DNA of 64,000 nucleotides from CAXBBB01 sp963841855 (GCA_963841855.1 CAWJEJ010000005.1:372001-436000); one strand, 5' to 3'; numbered from the stretch's first letter, positions 46,864 to 56,200 are shown. Numbers and translations are program-made. Notes: a model not told the origin generated them from the sequence alone.

Positions 46864-48885
46864 GTGCCGTCGTCTGACCGAACCGAAATCACGCGCCTCG
46901 AGCGCGTCGAACACCTCGCCTTTCTCGCCGAAAACGTCCCGCAGCCGATCCTCGCGCTGAGCGAAGACTGGACGCTGCTGTACGGCTCGCGGGCGCTGGG
47001 CGAGGCGCTGGGTGTGAGCGTGAGCGAACTGGCCGACTATCCGCTGCGCGACCGCATCGCGGGGACCAACCGCGCGCAGGATGCGACGTTGGAAACGGTC
47101 GACGAATTGGTCAAAGAGGCCGGCGGCCCGCTCGAAATCTGTCTGCGCCACGCCGACGGCTCGGACCGCTGGTTCGCTGTCTCGGTGCGCGACCTGAGAG
47201 GCACGCCGCCCGTCTCGGCGCTTCTGGTTACGCTCCACGACGTGACCGAGCGCAGGCAGACGAGTCAGCGGATGAAGATGCTGGAGCGCGCAGTCGAAGC
47301 CGCCAACAACTCCATCGTCATCGCCGACGCGCGGCAAGAGGACATGCCGCTCGTATACGTCAACGAGGGGTTTCTGACGCTGACGCAGTATGCGTATGAC
47401 GAAGTGATCGGACGCAACTGCCGGTTTTTGCAGTCCCCCGGTGACGACGAACCCGGCCCGAGCGAGGCGCGCGCGTCGATCCACCGCGCGCTGGACGAGG
47501 GCGAGTTCGTCAAGCAGACGATTCAGAACTTCAAGAAAGACGGCACGCCGTTTTGGAACGAGTTGTACCTGACGCCGATCTACACCGGCGACGTGCTCAC
47601 GCACTTCGTCGGCGTGCAGAATGACGTAACCGAGCGCGTCGAGGCGCGGCAGCACTCCGAATCGCTCAACAAGAGCCTGGACCTGCGCGTGCGGCAGGCC
47701 ACGGGTGAGATCCGAGAGACCAACGAACGGCTCACCATCGAGAAGGAGCGCGCCGAAGCTGCCGCTAGGGCCAAGACGGAGTTTCTGGCCAGCATGAGCC
47801 ACGAGATCCGCACGCCGCTGACGGCGATTCTAGGTTTTGCGGGTCTGCTGACACGCCGCATCGAACAGGACGACCTGCGCACGTTCGCCGACCGCATCGA
47901 ACGCAGCGGAACGCGTCTGCTCAAAACGCTCAACCTGATCCTCGACCTGTCGGCTATCGAGAGCGGAAAGCGGCGCCTGACGATGGAGACTGGCCCCATC
48001 GTGCCCGAACTGCGCGAGATCGCCAACCTGTTTCGCCCGCGCGCCCATGACAAGGGCATCCGGCTGATCGAAGAGTATCCTCCCGACGCTGAGCACTGGC
48101 GCGTCCGCTACGACGCAGGCGCGCTGACGAGCATTCTCAACAACCTCGTCGGCAACGCTGTCAAATTCACTAACGACGGCTCGGTGAAGCTCTGTCTGGA
48201 TGCTCGCCGAACCGCTACGGGACCTCGCGTGCGCATCATCGTCGAGGATACCGGTATCGGCATCAAGAGTGAGTTTCTGCCGCGCATCTTTCAGCCCTTC
48301 GAGCAAGAGTCGTCGGGTCTGAGCCGCACGCACGAAGGGTCGGGGCTGGGCCTGTCGATCGCCAAGCGGTTGACCGAGATGATGGGCGGAGAGCTGCGCG
48401 TCGACACGCAGCCGGGTCAGGGCAGCCGGTTCATGGTCGATCTAGAGGCCGCCGAGGGCTCGGTCAACCACGAGGACTCCGACGACACGCCGAGCGATGC
48501 CGCCTTGCTGGTCGTCGAGGACAACGAAGACACGCAGTACCTTCTGCGCTCCCTTCTCGAACCCATCTGCGAACTGGCGATCGCATCGACCGCCGACGAC
48601 GCGCTCCGCATAGCGCGCAAGCGCCGCTACCGTGCCATCCTGATGGACATTAACCTGGGCGACGGCGCCAGCGGCTCGGACGTTCTCGCCGCGATCCGAG
48701 CCATGGACGGATACAGCGACACGCCCGTCCTAGCGCTGACGGCCTACGCTCTCCCGGGAGATCGCGAGCGGTTTCTTGCACAGGGTTTTAGCGGCTACGT
48801 CTCCAAACCATTTGTCGTCACCGAATTCGTAGACATCGTTCGCACCCTCGTCACCGACATGTCCGATCAGCGCATCGAAGAGTGA
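46864..48885 (+). CDS. LOV-domain hybrid histidine kinase/response regulator (blue-light photoreceptor candidate)
   Basis: 673 residues from a GTG. A PAS domain (~15-130) is followed by a LOV domain (~140-260) with the flavin-adduct motif GRNCRFLQ (Cys186). Other conserved LOV parts are NFKKDGTPFWNELYLTPI and FVGVQNDVTER. A coiled coil (~265-300) leads to the DHp box SHEIRTPLTAILGF (His313), the ATPase (NLVGNAVKFTNDGS, VEDTGIGIKSE, GSGLGLSIAKR) and a receiver domain with Asp595 in AILMDINLGDG. No membrane segments, so cytoplasmic. All catalytic residues for light sensing and phosphorelay are present. Confidence 0.93.
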   Translation: MPSSDRTEITRLERVEHLAFLAENVPQPILALSEDWTLLYGSRALGEALGVSVSELADYPLRDRIAGTNRAQDATLETVDELVKEAGGPLEICLRHADGSDRWFAVSVRDLRGTPPVSALLVTLHDVTERRQTSQRMKMLERAVEAANNSIVIADARQEDMPLVYVNEGFLTLTQYAYDEVIGRNCRFLQSPGDDEPGPSEARASIHRALDEGEFVKQTIQNFKKDGTPFWNELYLTPIYTGDVLTHFVGVQNDVTERVEARQHSESLNKSLDLRVRQATGEIRETNERLTIEKERAEAAARAKTEFLASMSHEIRTPLTAILGFAGLLTRRIEQDDLRTFADRIERSGTRLLKTLNLILDLSAIESGKRRLTMETGPIVPELREIANLFRPRAHDKGIRLIEEYPPDAEHWRVRYDAGALTSILNNLVGNAVKFTNDGSVKLCLDARRTATGPRVRIIVEDTGIGIKSEFLPRIFQPFEQESSGLSRTHEGSGLGLSIAKRLTEMMGGELRVDTQPGQGSRFMVDLEAAEGSVNHEDSDDTPSDAALLVVEDNEDTQYLLRSLLEPICELAIASTADDALRIARKRRYRAILMDINLGDGASGSDVLAAIRAMDGYSDTPVLALTAYALPGDRERFLAQGFSGYVSKPFVVTEFVDIVRTLVTDMSDQRIEE

Positions 48886-48919
48886 CGAGGAGCGCGGTCC
48901 GCCAAAGCACGCGGCAGCG

Positions 48920-49396
48920 TTATCCCTGCGTCCGCTGCCCGACGCGTCTGAAGATGCCATGCGTGCGCGCCACGTTTTGGGCGGGCGCGGGAGCTTCGGC
49001 GATGGCGAACCCGACCTGCTCGAACGCCCGCACCAGATCGGCGGACGAAGCGCCCGTCTCGGCGAACAGCCAACCGCCCTCGGCCAGCACGCGGTGGACG
49101 TGCCCCAGATCGGCGCGCACGCTGAGGTCGGTCGCGACGATCCAGCCGAACGACTCGTCGCCGAACGCGAGATCGTCGAACGGCATCGCTACGACCTCCA
49201 CGCTCATCCCTCGGGCTTTCAGCTGCGCGTGGCACGCATCGGCGGCGGAGGCGTCGTGCGTGCAGGCCGTAACGCCGAAACCCAGGAGGGACAGCGGCAG
49301 CACGTGGCGCAGCGCATCGTCGCCGATCACGAGAACCGTTTGGGGCAGCGGTATGGCGGCGAACGTGCGCAGCAGGTGATCCGAGGGGGCGCGCAC
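48920..49396 (-). CDS. SAM-dependent methyltransferase-like protein (small)
   Basis: 158 residues from a GTG at 49396, two bases after the stop of the ferrochelatase-like gene; an ATG at 49432 would overlap that gene by 34 bp. A Rossmann-like start (TVLVIGDDALRHVLPLSLLG) replaces the usual GxGxG glycine loop, followed by VVAMPFDDLAFGDESFGWIV and HRVLAEGGWLFAE, as in class I methyltransferases of the methyltransf_11 type. The altered SAM loop makes activity doubtful. Confidence 0.6.
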   Translation of the reverse strand: MRAPSDHLLRTFAAIPLPQTVLVIGDDALRHVLPLSLLGFGVTACTHDASAADACHAQLKARGMSVEVVAMPFDDLAFGDESFGWIVATDLSVRADLGHVHRVLAEGGWLFAETGASSADLVRAFEQVGFAIAEAPAPAQNVARTHGIFRRVGQRTQG

Positions 49397-49398
49397 GA

Positions 49399-50487
49399 TC
49401 AGGAGGCCAGGGCCAGCGGCGTGCGCTTCCACCCGGCCGCGTCGAGCACCGACGACGCCAACGCGTCGATGTAGAGCGTGTGACAGTTGATGCCCGCGGC
49501 GATCTCGAACTGCGCCAGTCCGCTCTCCGCTGCCGCCCGGCGGAGCCTGATGTCTAGCTCGTATGCCGTCTCGACCGTGTCCGACGAATATCCTAGCGGC
49601 ACCACGACGACACCGCTCGCTCCCTCATCCAGTGCCAGTTGGAGCGCCTCGCCGGGTTCGGGCGAGAGCGCGCGGCGCAGTCCCCAACTCGGCGCGTAGG
49701 CCCAGTGGATGCGGCGCTTTTCGTTTCGCTCGCCAAGGACGCGGCGGGCCAGTTCGCCCAGCGGAGAGGACTCGGGCGACTCGTCGGGCGCGTCGACGCG
49801 GGCGGCCGGATGGGCGGCGAACAGCAGATGGACGTTGGGGCGGATCGCACGAGGAAACCGCTTGAGCGCCTCGCCGATGCGCTCTCCCAGCGCGCGCGAG
49901 AACCCCTCGGACTGCGCCACCGAAGGCACGACGACGGTCGGCGGGTGGACGGAGCGTTCGTGGCACACCGTCTGCCACCACGCCAGGCACGCGTCGGTGA
50001 CGGCCGAAAGGCGCACCGGCGTGACGGGCACCAGGACGACGCGGTCGCAGCCGTCGGACAGCACCCGTTCGAGCGTGGCCTCGGCCTGAGGATCGGCATA
50101 GCGCGAGGCCACGTAGACGCGGACCGTAAGGTCACTCCCCATTTGCCGGGCAAGCGACGCCTGCAACGCGCGCGCCTGCTCGCCTACGATGCGCGCCTCG
50201 GGCGACGTTCCACCGACGGCCTGCAAGGCTTCCTGAAGTGCCGGAGTCTGCCTCCGAGCCATCCACCGAGCCCCCAGTTCGCGCAGCCACACGGGCAGCC
50301 ACACCGCAGGAAAACGGTAGGGATCCATCAGCAACCGAAAAAGAAAATCTTCCGCCCCCTGCTCGCTCAGCACACCGCCGGGCGCCAGCAGCACGACCGC
50401 AATCCGCTCTCCCCGCTCGTGCACACCGCTTTCCGCGAACGCAGAGAGAGGATCGAACGAGTGAGCGGCAAAAGCGCGTGGCGTCAT
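49399..50487 (-). CDS. Divergent ferrochelatase-family protein
   Basis: 362 residues. RIAVVLLAPGGVLSEQGAED, then FLFRLLMDPYRFP, is the ferrochelatase N-terminus. The metal-binding His segment is LLFAAHPAAR (normally SxHxxP), and the C-terminal signature VVVPLGYSSDTVETAYELD keeps the conserved Glu. The middle (VRVYVASRYADPQAEATLER) fits the RYxxP region poorly. The fold is clear, but the changed His context leaves open iron insertion, another tetrapyrrole/metal, or a non-catalytic role. The ATG at 50487 is preceded by a -7-like TATTTCG at 50499-50505. The 204-bp upstream gap holds no gene. Confidence 0.75.
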   Translation of the reverse strand: MTPRAFAAHSFDPLSAFAESGVHERGERIAVVLLAPGGVLSEQGAEDFLFRLLMDPYRFPAVWLPVWLRELGARWMARRQTPALQEALQAVGGTSPEARIVGEQARALQASLARQMGSDLTVRVYVASRYADPQAEATLERVLSDGCDRVVLVPVTPVRLSAVTDACLAWWQTVCHERSVHPPTVVVPSVAQSEGFSRALGERIGEALKRFPRAIRPNVHLLFAAHPAARVDAPDESPESSPLGELARRVLGERNEKRRIHWAYAPSWGLRRALSPEPGEALQLALDEGASGVVVVPLGYSSDTVETAYELDIRLRRAAAESGLAQFEIAAGINCHTLYIDALASSVLDAAGWKRTPLALAS

Positions 50488-50498
50488 GTGGCGAGGAT

Positions 50499-50505
50499 CG
50501 AAATA
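50499..50505 (-). promoter_or_regulatory. -7-like box (TATTTCG) upstream of ferrochelatase-like gene
   Basis: On the minus strand TATTTCG lies 11 bases before the ATG at 50487. The surrounding 150 bp are noticeably A/T-richer than the window average, as expected of a promoter region. Confidence 0.35.
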
Positions 50506-50691
50506 GGGACGGACTACGCGTATAAGAAACGAATCAGGCGCTCTGGCACACTTGAAGTTTCGACAGACGCACATGCATTTCAAGCAAGTACTATGTCGTT
50601 TACAAGCTACACATAGCCCCATGTTTGACGCACCGATGGAAGCGCTACCAGTTCATCCCTCCTCTAGCGCGCACGTCGCCTGCTGGGTCGG

Positions 50692-52392
50692 TCACACGCT
50701 GGAGAGCCGGGCGACTTCCGACAACTCGTCTATCTCGTCTGGCCGCTTGTCCTTTCTCCACCGCACGATGCGAGGAAATCGGAGGGCGAAGCCGCTCTTG
50801 TGCCGTTTGCTCACCTGAACCGCGTCGAAGGCGACTTCGAGTACGACTTGGGGTTCGACCAGGCGCACGCGCCCATGCGCGAATTGCTGCGTGGTGTGCG
50901 CGACAAACCATTCGCTCAGCTCGGCCAGTTCAACGTCTGTCAGGCCCGAGTAGGCCTTGCCGATCGGGAGCAGCGTATCGTCGGTCTTGGAGGTGCGGAC
51001 GGCGAACGTGTAGTCCGAATAGATCTTGGAGCGCTTGCCGCTTCCCCTCTCGACGCTCGTCACCACGACGTCGAGGGTGGCGAGGGCGCGCTTGACTTTG
51101 AGCCAGTCGCCACCGCGTTTGCCGGGCGTGTAGGGCGAGGCCAGCGACTTGGCCATCAGTCCCTCGTTACCCCGCTCGCGCGCCTGCTCGAACCGCGCGT
51201 CCAGCCGCTCTTCGGTAGCGTCGGTCCATACCTCCTGATCCGACAGTCGGACGTGCGATCCGGCTTGGGCCAGCGCGTCGACCAGAAGGGCGCGGCGGTG
51301 GGAGAGCGGACGCTCGATGACCAGATCGGTGGCGTAGAGCACGTCGTAAGCGATGAGAACGGTGGGGATGTCGTCGAGCATCGCCTGAGGCACGCGAACT
51401 CGGCCCAATCGCTTTTGCAGCAGCGCGAACGAAGCAACGTTACCCTCGCTGTCCAGAGCCACGATCTCGCCGTCCAGGATCCACTCGCCTTGGGGAAGAG
51501 CGGCGACTAGTGCGGCAGCGACTTCGGGAAAGCTGCGCGTCACGTCCGACCGCTGGCGAGAAAACAGCGCGACGTGCCGGTCGCCGACTGTTCGTCCTAG
51601 CGGCGCGGCGCCGTTGGAATCGCCGACATGGGCCTGGCACCGGATGCCGTCGAACTTGTCTTCGATCGCGAGACCGTCGGGCATGAGTTTTTCCAACTCC
51701 TCGGTCGTGTCTGCGGCCCCGGCAAGCATGAACGCTATGGGATGAAACAGCCGCATCTGAGCCTGACCCATCGTTCCGTCCTGGGCTCGAACGGCCGTCT
51801 CGCCCAGCGAACCGATCAGCATGTTGACGCGCCGAATCTCGCCCAGATCGACCTCGAACGCACGAGCCAGTGCGTCTTCGACCCCCGCTTCTTTCATGCC
51901 GATGCGCAGATCGCTCGCCAGCATGCGGATGGCGTAGCGGGCTTCGAGCGGCGTCGCGTCGGCTAGAAACGCGGCTAGCAGCGCCTGCTGGTCGGCTCGC
52001 TTGCGCGTGCTCGCTAGCGCCTCGAAGAGCAGGTCGAGATCGGCCAGCGTTAACGTGGGTTCGCGCGGTGTCAGCGCTTGGTGCCCCAGCGTGCCCGGAT
52101 CGCCCAGCCGCACCATGCGCGCGCGCAACTCGTCGGGTGAGAGGTCGGTCGCCGATTCGAGAGCCTGGAGGATCGCCGCGTGGCCGACGTTGACCGTCCG
52201 CCCGTCCGATATCTCGAACGCGTGACCGGCAAACCAGCGCGCCGCCCGTTCGAGATCCGCGCCGGTGAGAGCCGTCAGCAGGTCGCCTACGTGAGCGGCC
52301 TTCTCGATGCGCGAGCGTGTACCTTCGACGCGCTCGGCAGATTGCGCCCACTGGTGCAGCGGAGCGCTGGGTTGGAGGATCGGCTCTGTCAT
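50692..52392 (-). CDS. ATP-dependent DNA ligase
   Basis: 566 residues. The N-terminal alpha-helical DNA-binding domain (~1-210) has LASDLRIGMKEAGVEDALA. The nucleotidyltransferase domain has the adenylated Lys246 in EDKFDGIRCQAH, with LDGEIVALDSEGN and EGLMAKSLASPYTPGKRGG. The OB domain contains KYSGLT-like AYSGLTDVELAEL and ends VRWRKDKRPDEI. This is the three-domain, archaeal-like bacterial ligase that supplements NAD-dependent LigA, usually for repair. Its start overlaps the glycosylase stop (ATGA), linking it to base-excision repair. Confidence 0.95.
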   Translation of the reverse strand: MTEPILQPSAPLHQWAQSAERVEGTRSRIEKAAHVGDLLTALTGADLERAARWFAGHAFEISDGRTVNVGHAAILQALESATDLSPDELRARMVRLGDPGTLGHQALTPREPTLTLADLDLLFEALASTRKRADQQALLAAFLADATPLEARYAIRMLASDLRIGMKEAGVEDALARAFEVDLGEIRRVNMLIGSLGETAVRAQDGTMGQAQMRLFHPIAFMLAGAADTTEELEKLMPDGLAIEDKFDGIRCQAHVGDSNGAAPLGRTVGDRHVALFSRQRSDVTRSFPEVAAALVAALPQGEWILDGEIVALDSEGNVASFALLQKRLGRVRVPQAMLDDIPTVLIAYDVLYATDLVIERPLSHRRALLVDALAQAGSHVRLSDQEVWTDATEERLDARFEQARERGNEGLMAKSLASPYTPGKRGGDWLKVKRALATLDVVVTSVERGSGKRSKIYSDYTFAVRTSKTDDTLLPIGKAYSGLTDVELAELSEWFVAHTTQQFAHGRVRLVEPQVVLEVAFDAVQVSKRHKSGFALRFPRIVRWRKDKRPDEIDELSEVARLSSV

Positions 52393-53390
52393 GTGGCCTG
52401 GGTCGGTTGAGGTGGGCGTTTGGCCGCGCGCGCAGGCGACCCGACTGGTTCGACGCTCGCTTCGGGTGCCTGGATCGCGCTGTCCCATTTGGGCTCGCCG
52501 ACGTTCTGGCACGTGGGGCAGAAGTAAATGATGCGCGTCTTGTCGTCGCCATCGCGCGTCTCTTCGCCTTTGCGCGTGACCTGCCGCTGCTGGCGGACGG
52601 GCGTGCCGCAGGCGAGACACGGCAGGTTAGTGCGGCGGAAGACGTAGTGCCGCTGCTGCCACGGCTTGGCCGAGGGGTACGACAGCGCCGGGTCCGCTCC
52701 GACGCGCTCGAAATCGGCGGGCGAGAGCGTGCGCCCACCTGTCTGGTAGGCGTGATGGCAGAAGTCGGGAATCGCCGAGAGGAGCGCCGCCCACTCGGCG
52801 TCCTCGAGCAGGCCGACGGGTTTCCACGGATGCAGACGGCAGGCGAAGAGTATGTCGGCGCGCAGGTAGTTGCCGATGCCCGCCAGCGCCTGCTGGTCGA
52901 GCAGCGCCGCGCCGACGGTGCGCTTGGGGCGGAGCATCAGACGGCGCCTAGCCTCGGCCGCGTCGAACGGAGGATCGTCGGGATAGGGCAGCGTTTCGGG
53001 TCCCAGCGTGGCCAGCAACTCGACCTGTTCGTACGGATCGCCCTCGCCCACCTCGACGACGGGCGCCGAGTTGAGAATCGCCGCGCCGTCGGGCGTGACC
53101 AAGCGCAGCCGCTCCTTGCGCTCGCGCGGCTCGGGCGCTCCCTCGACGACGAACCACCGGCCCCACATCATCAGATGCACATGGACGTACGCGCCGCCCT
53201 CAATCTGGACGACCAAGTGCTTGCCATGCGTGAACACGCGCTCGACGAGCCGACCGGTCAGGCGTCCCGGCTCATCGGCGAGCCACGCCTTGGCCGCCTT
53301 GGTCCGCGCCTCGACCTCGACCAGCGGTTGACCGACCAGGACGGGGGCGATCAGATCGGCGGAGCGGCGGACTTCGGGTCCCTCGGGCAT
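52389..53390 (-). CDS. Formamidopyrimidine-DNA glycosylase / endonuclease VIII family protein
   Basis: 333 residues. The N-terminal catalytic PEGPEVRRSADLI (Pro2, Glu3) resembles Nei. The H2TH region reads LLDQQALAGIGNYLRADILF. The zinc finger is CLACGTPVRQQ...FCPTCQNVG, with a loop longer than usual (~20 residues between Cys pairs), and a basic C-terminal tail follows. Removes oxidised bases and nicks the strand. Coupled to the ATP-dependent ligase, which could seal the repaired gap. Fpg and Nei cannot be separated with confidence. Confidence 0.93.
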   Translation of the reverse strand: MPEGPEVRRSADLIAPVLVGQPLVEVEARTKAAKAWLADEPGRLTGRLVERVFTHGKHLVVQIEGGAYVHVHLMMWGRWFVVEGAPEPRERKERLRLVTPDGAAILNSAPVVEVGEGDPYEQVELLATLGPETLPYPDDPPFDAAEARRRLMLRPKRTVGAALLDQQALAGIGNYLRADILFACRLHPWKPVGLLEDAEWAALLSAIPDFCHHAYQTGGRTLSPADFERVGADPALSYPSAKPWQQRHYVFRRTNLPCLACGTPVRQQRQVTRKGEETRDGDDKTRIIYFCPTCQNVGEPKWDSAIQAPEASVEPVGSPARAAKRPPQPTQAT

Positions 53391-53472
53391 GGCGGTGCGG
53401 GTGGATGAGCGTCTGCTATCCGCTGGCGGGCGCTCAGGGTTCGGGCCGAATGTATCGGCTCTATTCCGACTC

Positions 53473-55935
53473 CTACCGGCCGGTCCGTCCCACGGTGTAG
53501 CGCGCCGTCAGGTAGGCGCTGCGCGTGGCGGCCGGGAAGAACTGCGGTCCGAACGCGGTCGTGTTGCCCGAGAGCAATACGTTGTCGTCGAGCAGGTTCT
53601 GAACCTCGGCGCTCAGTTCCAGACCGCGCATCGGTCCCGGAAGCCGGTACCTCACGCCTGCTCCGACGAGCGTGTAGGCGTCCACCTGAGCGTCGCCGCC
53701 GCGCCCCGAGTTGTCGACCGGCGTCGCCCCGGCGTGGACGGCGTCGATGCGAGCCGAGAAGCCGCCGCGCGTGTACGAAAGGGCTGCGTAGCCGCTACGC
53801 GACGGGAAACCAGCGATCGAGTTGCCGCTCCGATCTTGGCGGATGCCGACGGCGTCGACCTCGTCGAACCGGACAAAGCGGTCTCGGCTCAGCGTCAGGT
53901 GGCCCGACAGGTCGAGCCCGCGCGCCAGCCGAACGCTGCCTTCGATTTCCACTCCCAGGTGCCGCGTGCGGTCGGCATTGTCGGTGATAGGGACGCCGAA
54001 CTGGTCGAGCCGGGGCAGCGGGACGATCTCGCCGCGCACCCAGTAGCCGTAGCCGCCGACGCGCAGCCTACTGCGCACACCCTCCCACTCGCCAGCGACT
54101 TCGGCCGTGATGCCGCGCTCCGGCTGCACGAGTGGTTCGACGCGTCCGGAGGCTGCACCCTCGACCTGGGGCACGAACCCGGTTCCAGCGACCTCGCCGT
54201 CGTAGATCGTTTTCAGCCGCGGCTCTCGGCTCGCCAGCGCCACGTTGGCATAGAAGCGGGCGGACCGATCGGGAAAGAGCGTCGCCCCGGCGCGGTGATC
54301 CCAAAACGTGAACGGCGCGCGCAGGTCGGTGCCGAAGAACGCCTCGTCGTAGATCCGGTACTGCCGCCACGTCAGCCGCGTCTCGTACTGAACAGCCACC
54401 AGATCCGACGGGCGCGCCAGAACCGAAGCGAACCCGCTCGCTACGGCCTTCTCGCCTCGGAAGCTGTAGATGCGCACGTCGTTCTCGCTGCCGACGAGCC
54501 CATCGGGAATGCCGACAGCCTCCTGGATTCGCCCCCAGCGCAGCGACCGATGCAGCCGAGCTTCGCCGCCGAGCGTCACGCTTCCCCAGTCCAGCCGGCG
54601 CATCAGGCGTGGCATCCATCCCACCTGATTCTGGTCGATGGCGGCGCGCAAAAAGACGGACGTGCCGGGCGCGGACGTGAACAGATCGGCCTGGCGTAGG
54701 CTGTCCGGCACGAAGCCGCTGGGCAAGCGCAGGTAGTCGGCCGAGCGGAACGTGGCGTCGAAGTCGAAATGGCCGTCGCCGCGCACCCAAAACAGCGTCT
54801 GGCTGAGGTCGAGGTCGCCTGAGAGCGACAGGTCGTGATGGAGGTAGACGTGAGGTTGGTTGAAGCGCTCGTTCTCGCCGAACGCGTCCGAGTAGTTGCT
54901 GCGGCGGTCGAACTCGGTGCCGGACTCGTCGACGAACGGCCCGTCGTTGGCGCCTTTGGGAATGCCGGAGTATGCGAGCCCGTCGCGCTGCGGCCCGCCG
55001 AACGCGAGCAGGGTCACGCGCGAGCGCTCGCCGTAGCGCGTGACGCCGCCGAAGACGCGGTCGGCATCGACCCATGCGCCTCTGCGATAGCCGTCGGTCT
55101 GGGTGCGGCTCAGGCGCAGGTAGCCCGCCCATCGCCCGCCCCATGCGTCCGAGCCGAGCAGCCCCGTATTGGCCTCGACGGTCGCCTTGCGCGTATCGAA
55201 GGCGCCATAGCCGACTTCGGCGAACGCGTAGGGCTGAGGGCGAAACGGGTCGACGGCGATGTTGACGGCTCCCGCGACGGCGCTCTGCCCGTAGGCCGCC
55301 GACGCGGCTCCGCGCTGCACTTGGACGTCGGTTACGGAGCCGCGCATGTCGTAAAAGTTGAGCCAGAACACGCCCAGGTCTTCGGGGTCGTTCTGAGGGA
55401 CCCCGTTGATCGACACTGCCACACGTCGCTGGTCGAAGCCGCGCAGGCGCAGACTGGTATAGCCGATGCCGCCGCCGCCCTCACTCGAAAACGTGACGCC
55501 CGGCTGGGTCGCGAGCAGGACCGGTAGATCGGCCGATTGGGGCAGCGCTTCCAACTCGGCCGCCGTCACGTTGCTCACGGTTACGGGCGCCTGACTGGCC
55601 GGCCGCCCGGCCGCAACTACGACCTCGTCGCCTGGAAGAGCGCGCGCGTCGAGCACGATGTCACGCGTTTGCGTTTGCCCGCTCGTCAGCGTCACGTCTG
55701 TCTCGAACGCACCGAATCCGACGAACGAGGCGCGCAGCCGGTACGTCCCCGGCGCGCGCGCGTCCAGCCGGTAGGCGCCTTGGGAATCGGCCGACGTGCC
55801 AGCGACGACGCGCTCGCCCTGGAGCAGCACGACGGTGGCACCGGGAAGCCGGACCGAACCATCGGTGATGACTCCGGTCAGCGTTTGGGAAGCGGCTGGA
55901 CAGGCCAGCAGGAGGAGGATGAGAAGGCGCAGCAT
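53473..55935 (-). CDS. TonB-dependent outer-membrane receptor, TPP-riboswitch controlled (thiamine uptake candidate)
   Basis: 820 residues with a signal peptide (LLILLLLACPAASQ). A carboxypeptidase-regulatory-like beta domain (TLTGVITDGSVRLPGATVVL, ~17-100) precedes the plug (DEVVVAAGRPASQAPVTVSN, LRLRGFDQRRVAVSINGVP, QRGAASAAYGQSAVAG). The 22-strand barrel ends YLTARYTVGRT. The TPP riboswitch 67 bp upstream on the same strand argues for thiamine or a precursor as substrate. No inner-membrane thiamine transporter follows; the next gene is an unrelated glycosylase. Confidence 0.92.
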   Translation of the reverse strand: MLRLLILLLLACPAASQTLTGVITDGSVRLPGATVVLLQGERVVAGTSADSQGAYRLDARAPGTYRLRASFVGFGAFETDVTLTSGQTQTRDIVLDARALPGDEVVVAAGRPASQAPVTVSNVTAAELEALPQSADLPVLLATQPGVTFSSEGGGGIGYTSLRLRGFDQRRVAVSINGVPQNDPEDLGVFWLNFYDMRGSVTDVQVQRGAASAAYGQSAVAGAVNIAVDPFRPQPYAFAEVGYGAFDTRKATVEANTGLLGSDAWGGRWAGYLRLSRTQTDGYRRGAWVDADRVFGGVTRYGERSRVTLLAFGGPQRDGLAYSGIPKGANDGPFVDESGTEFDRRSNYSDAFGENERFNQPHVYLHHDLSLSGDLDLSQTLFWVRGDGHFDFDATFRSADYLRLPSGFVPDSLRQADLFTSAPGTSVFLRAAIDQNQVGWMPRLMRRLDWGSVTLGGEARLHRSLRWGRIQEAVGIPDGLVGSENDVRIYSFRGEKAVASGFASVLARPSDLVAVQYETRLTWRQYRIYDEAFFGTDLRAPFTFWDHRAGATLFPDRSARFYANVALASREPRLKTIYDGEVAGTGFVPQVEGAASGRVEPLVQPERGITAEVAGEWEGVRSRLRVGGYGYWVRGEIVPLPRLDQFGVPITDNADRTRHLGVEIEGSVRLARGLDLSGHLTLSRDRFVRFDEVDAVGIRQDRSGNSIAGFPSRSGYAALSYTRGGFSARIDAVHAGATPVDNSGRGGDAQVDAYTLVGAGVRYRLPGPMRGLELSAEVQNLLDDNVLLSGNTTAFGPQFFPAATRSAYLTARYTVGRTGR

Positions 55936-56001
55936 CGCGTAGGCGGAGTCTAGTGGGCTGCCTGCCGGGATGGCGCACGCTCGGAGCGTGTCGCGGTCTG
56001 A

Positions 56002-56078
56002 TTTCCTACGCCGGTACGAACCGGATCAGGTGCAAAGGGTATGTTCTCAGCCGCACGCGCGGCACCCCTACAGGACGT
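56002..56078 (-). ncRNA. TPP riboswitch (THI element)
   Basis: Read on the minus strand: TCCTGTAGGGGTGCC, a variable stem, GGCTGAGA, ACCCTTTGCACCTGATCCGG, TTCG and TACCGGCGTAGGA. These are the P1-P5 blocks of the thiamine pyrophosphate aptamer, including the near-invariant CTGAGA and ACCTGATC segments. It ends ~66 bases before the TonB receptor ATG. The 3' platform includes CACGCTCCGAGCGTG, a compact hairpin that could participate in switching. Confidence 0.95.
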
Positions 56079-56200
56079 ACGATAGGTACGCAACCCTCCC
56101 CGACCATCCCGTGAAGCGTTTGCAAATGCGGTTCGCTCACTTCCTCGGCGCCCGCTCGCCTTACTGGAACGCTTTGTGCATTAAGGCAAGCACCGCGTTG

